A DNA stretch of 13,674 nt from Deltaproteobacteria bacterium (GTDB lineage Bacteria; Desulfobacterota; Binatia; UBA9968), in contig JACPDC010000104.1 of the NCBI GenBank assembly GCA_016184235.1, forward strand, positions 1-13,674, read 5' to 3'. Made by a program: the position numbers and the translations under genes. This document shows, piece by piece, positions 13,582 to 13,674 of this stretch (within the stretch, counting starts at the first letter, position 1; every line of letters starts with the position of its first letter). A model generated the notes under the pieces. It had not been told where the DNA came from, did no database searches, and saw only the letters and a program-made list of their open reading frames with translations.

Positions 13582-13674
13582 TCAGCCGCTGCGCGACCAC
13601 TCGCCGAGCACCTCGCTCACCTCGGGACGCGTGAACTCCTCCGGCAAAGCCTCGCCCTGACCCAGCAATTCGCG
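13582..13674 (-). CDS. sat: Sulfate adenylyltransferase (ATP sulfurylase), C-terminal end only
   Basis: Only the last 30 residues are inside the window, reading RELLGQGEALPEEFTRPEVS then EVLGEWSRSG and a TGA at 13582-13584. The pattern R-E-L-L-x-x-G-E-x-x-P-x-E-F-x-R-P-E-V-x-E-V-L is the highly conserved C-terminus of dimeric-type ATP sulfurylase (follows an SGTxVR motif in the family). The enzyme makes adenosine 5'-phosphosulfate from ATP and sulfate, or runs in reverse in sulfur oxidisers. The stop is 2 nt before the ATG of the next gene, so it heads or belongs to the operon with the siroheme genes. The full gene must extend right of the window. Whether the role is assimilatory or dissimilatory cannot be judged here. 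Confidence 0.85.
   Translation of the reverse strand, partial: RELLGQGEALPEEFTRPEVSEVLGEWSRSG

Noticed and set aside
1..13674. CRISPR array, prophage, integrase or insertion-sequence transposase
   Set aside because: No spaced direct repeats and no transposase, integrase or phage-like proteins were found on either strand.

Overview
The window looks like ordinary, gene-dense chromosome from a GC-rich (by eye high-50s % GC) Gram-negative-type bacterium, probably uncultivated. Clues are a lipoprotein c-type cytochrome, a polyprenyl-quinone pathway pair, a separate (unfused) precorrin-2 dehydrogenase / cobA / hemD set next to ATP sulfurylase, and a palindromic intergenic repeat of a kind I associate with deltaproteobacterial-like metagenomes. 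The lineage guess (Desulfobacterota/Binatota/NC10-like) is inference only. There is no phage, plasmid, CRISPR or toxin-antitoxin signal.

Layout. (1) Positions 1-5489, minus strand: an operon-like run read right to left: degenerate receiver-domain protein, valS, nadC, birA, then coaX (cut by the window edge). Spacings are only 3-4 bp except for an unusual 189-bp gap with a large inverted repeat before coaX. (2) 5490-5811: non-protein region with a near-consensus promoter and a tRNA-Leu(CAG) on the plus strand. (3) 5812-6858: a lipoprotein cytochrome c (plus) and a PuuD-type (Urate_ox_N-like) membrane protein (minus) that converge and overlap by 21 bp; the membrane gene has its own strong promoter. 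(4) 6978-7718 minus: a stand-alone Lon substrate-binding-domain protein. (5) 7816-10488 plus: polyprenyl diphosphate synthase, UbiE/MenG methyltransferase and an unrecognised multi-pass membrane protein, likely one quinone-related transcription unit. (6) 10491-10612: a 122-bp foldback repeat that fills the convergent gap. (7) 10617-13674 minus: end of sat (ATP sulfurylase), an unrecognised gene, precorrin-2 dehydrogenase, cobA, hemD, and a small cold-shock-domain-like gene broken by an apparent 1-nt frameshift. Most junctions in this block overlap or nearly touch, pointing to a siroheme/tetrapyrrole plus sulfate-activation operon.

How the genes fit together: block 1 makes or uses cofactors (CoA, biotin attachment, NAD) and charges tRNA-Val; block 5 makes the prenyl tail and methylates the ring of menaquinone/ubiquinone; block 7 converts hydroxymethylbilane to uroporphyrinogen III and on to sirohydrochlorin, the precursor of the sirohaem used by sulfite/nitrite reductases, which fits sat upstream. 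I see no convincing wholly new system. The points most worth a second look are the split PuuD-like membrane/cytochrome pair, the unknown membrane protein after ubiE, the foldback repeat, the frameshifted CSD gene and the unknown gene between sat and the siroheme genes.
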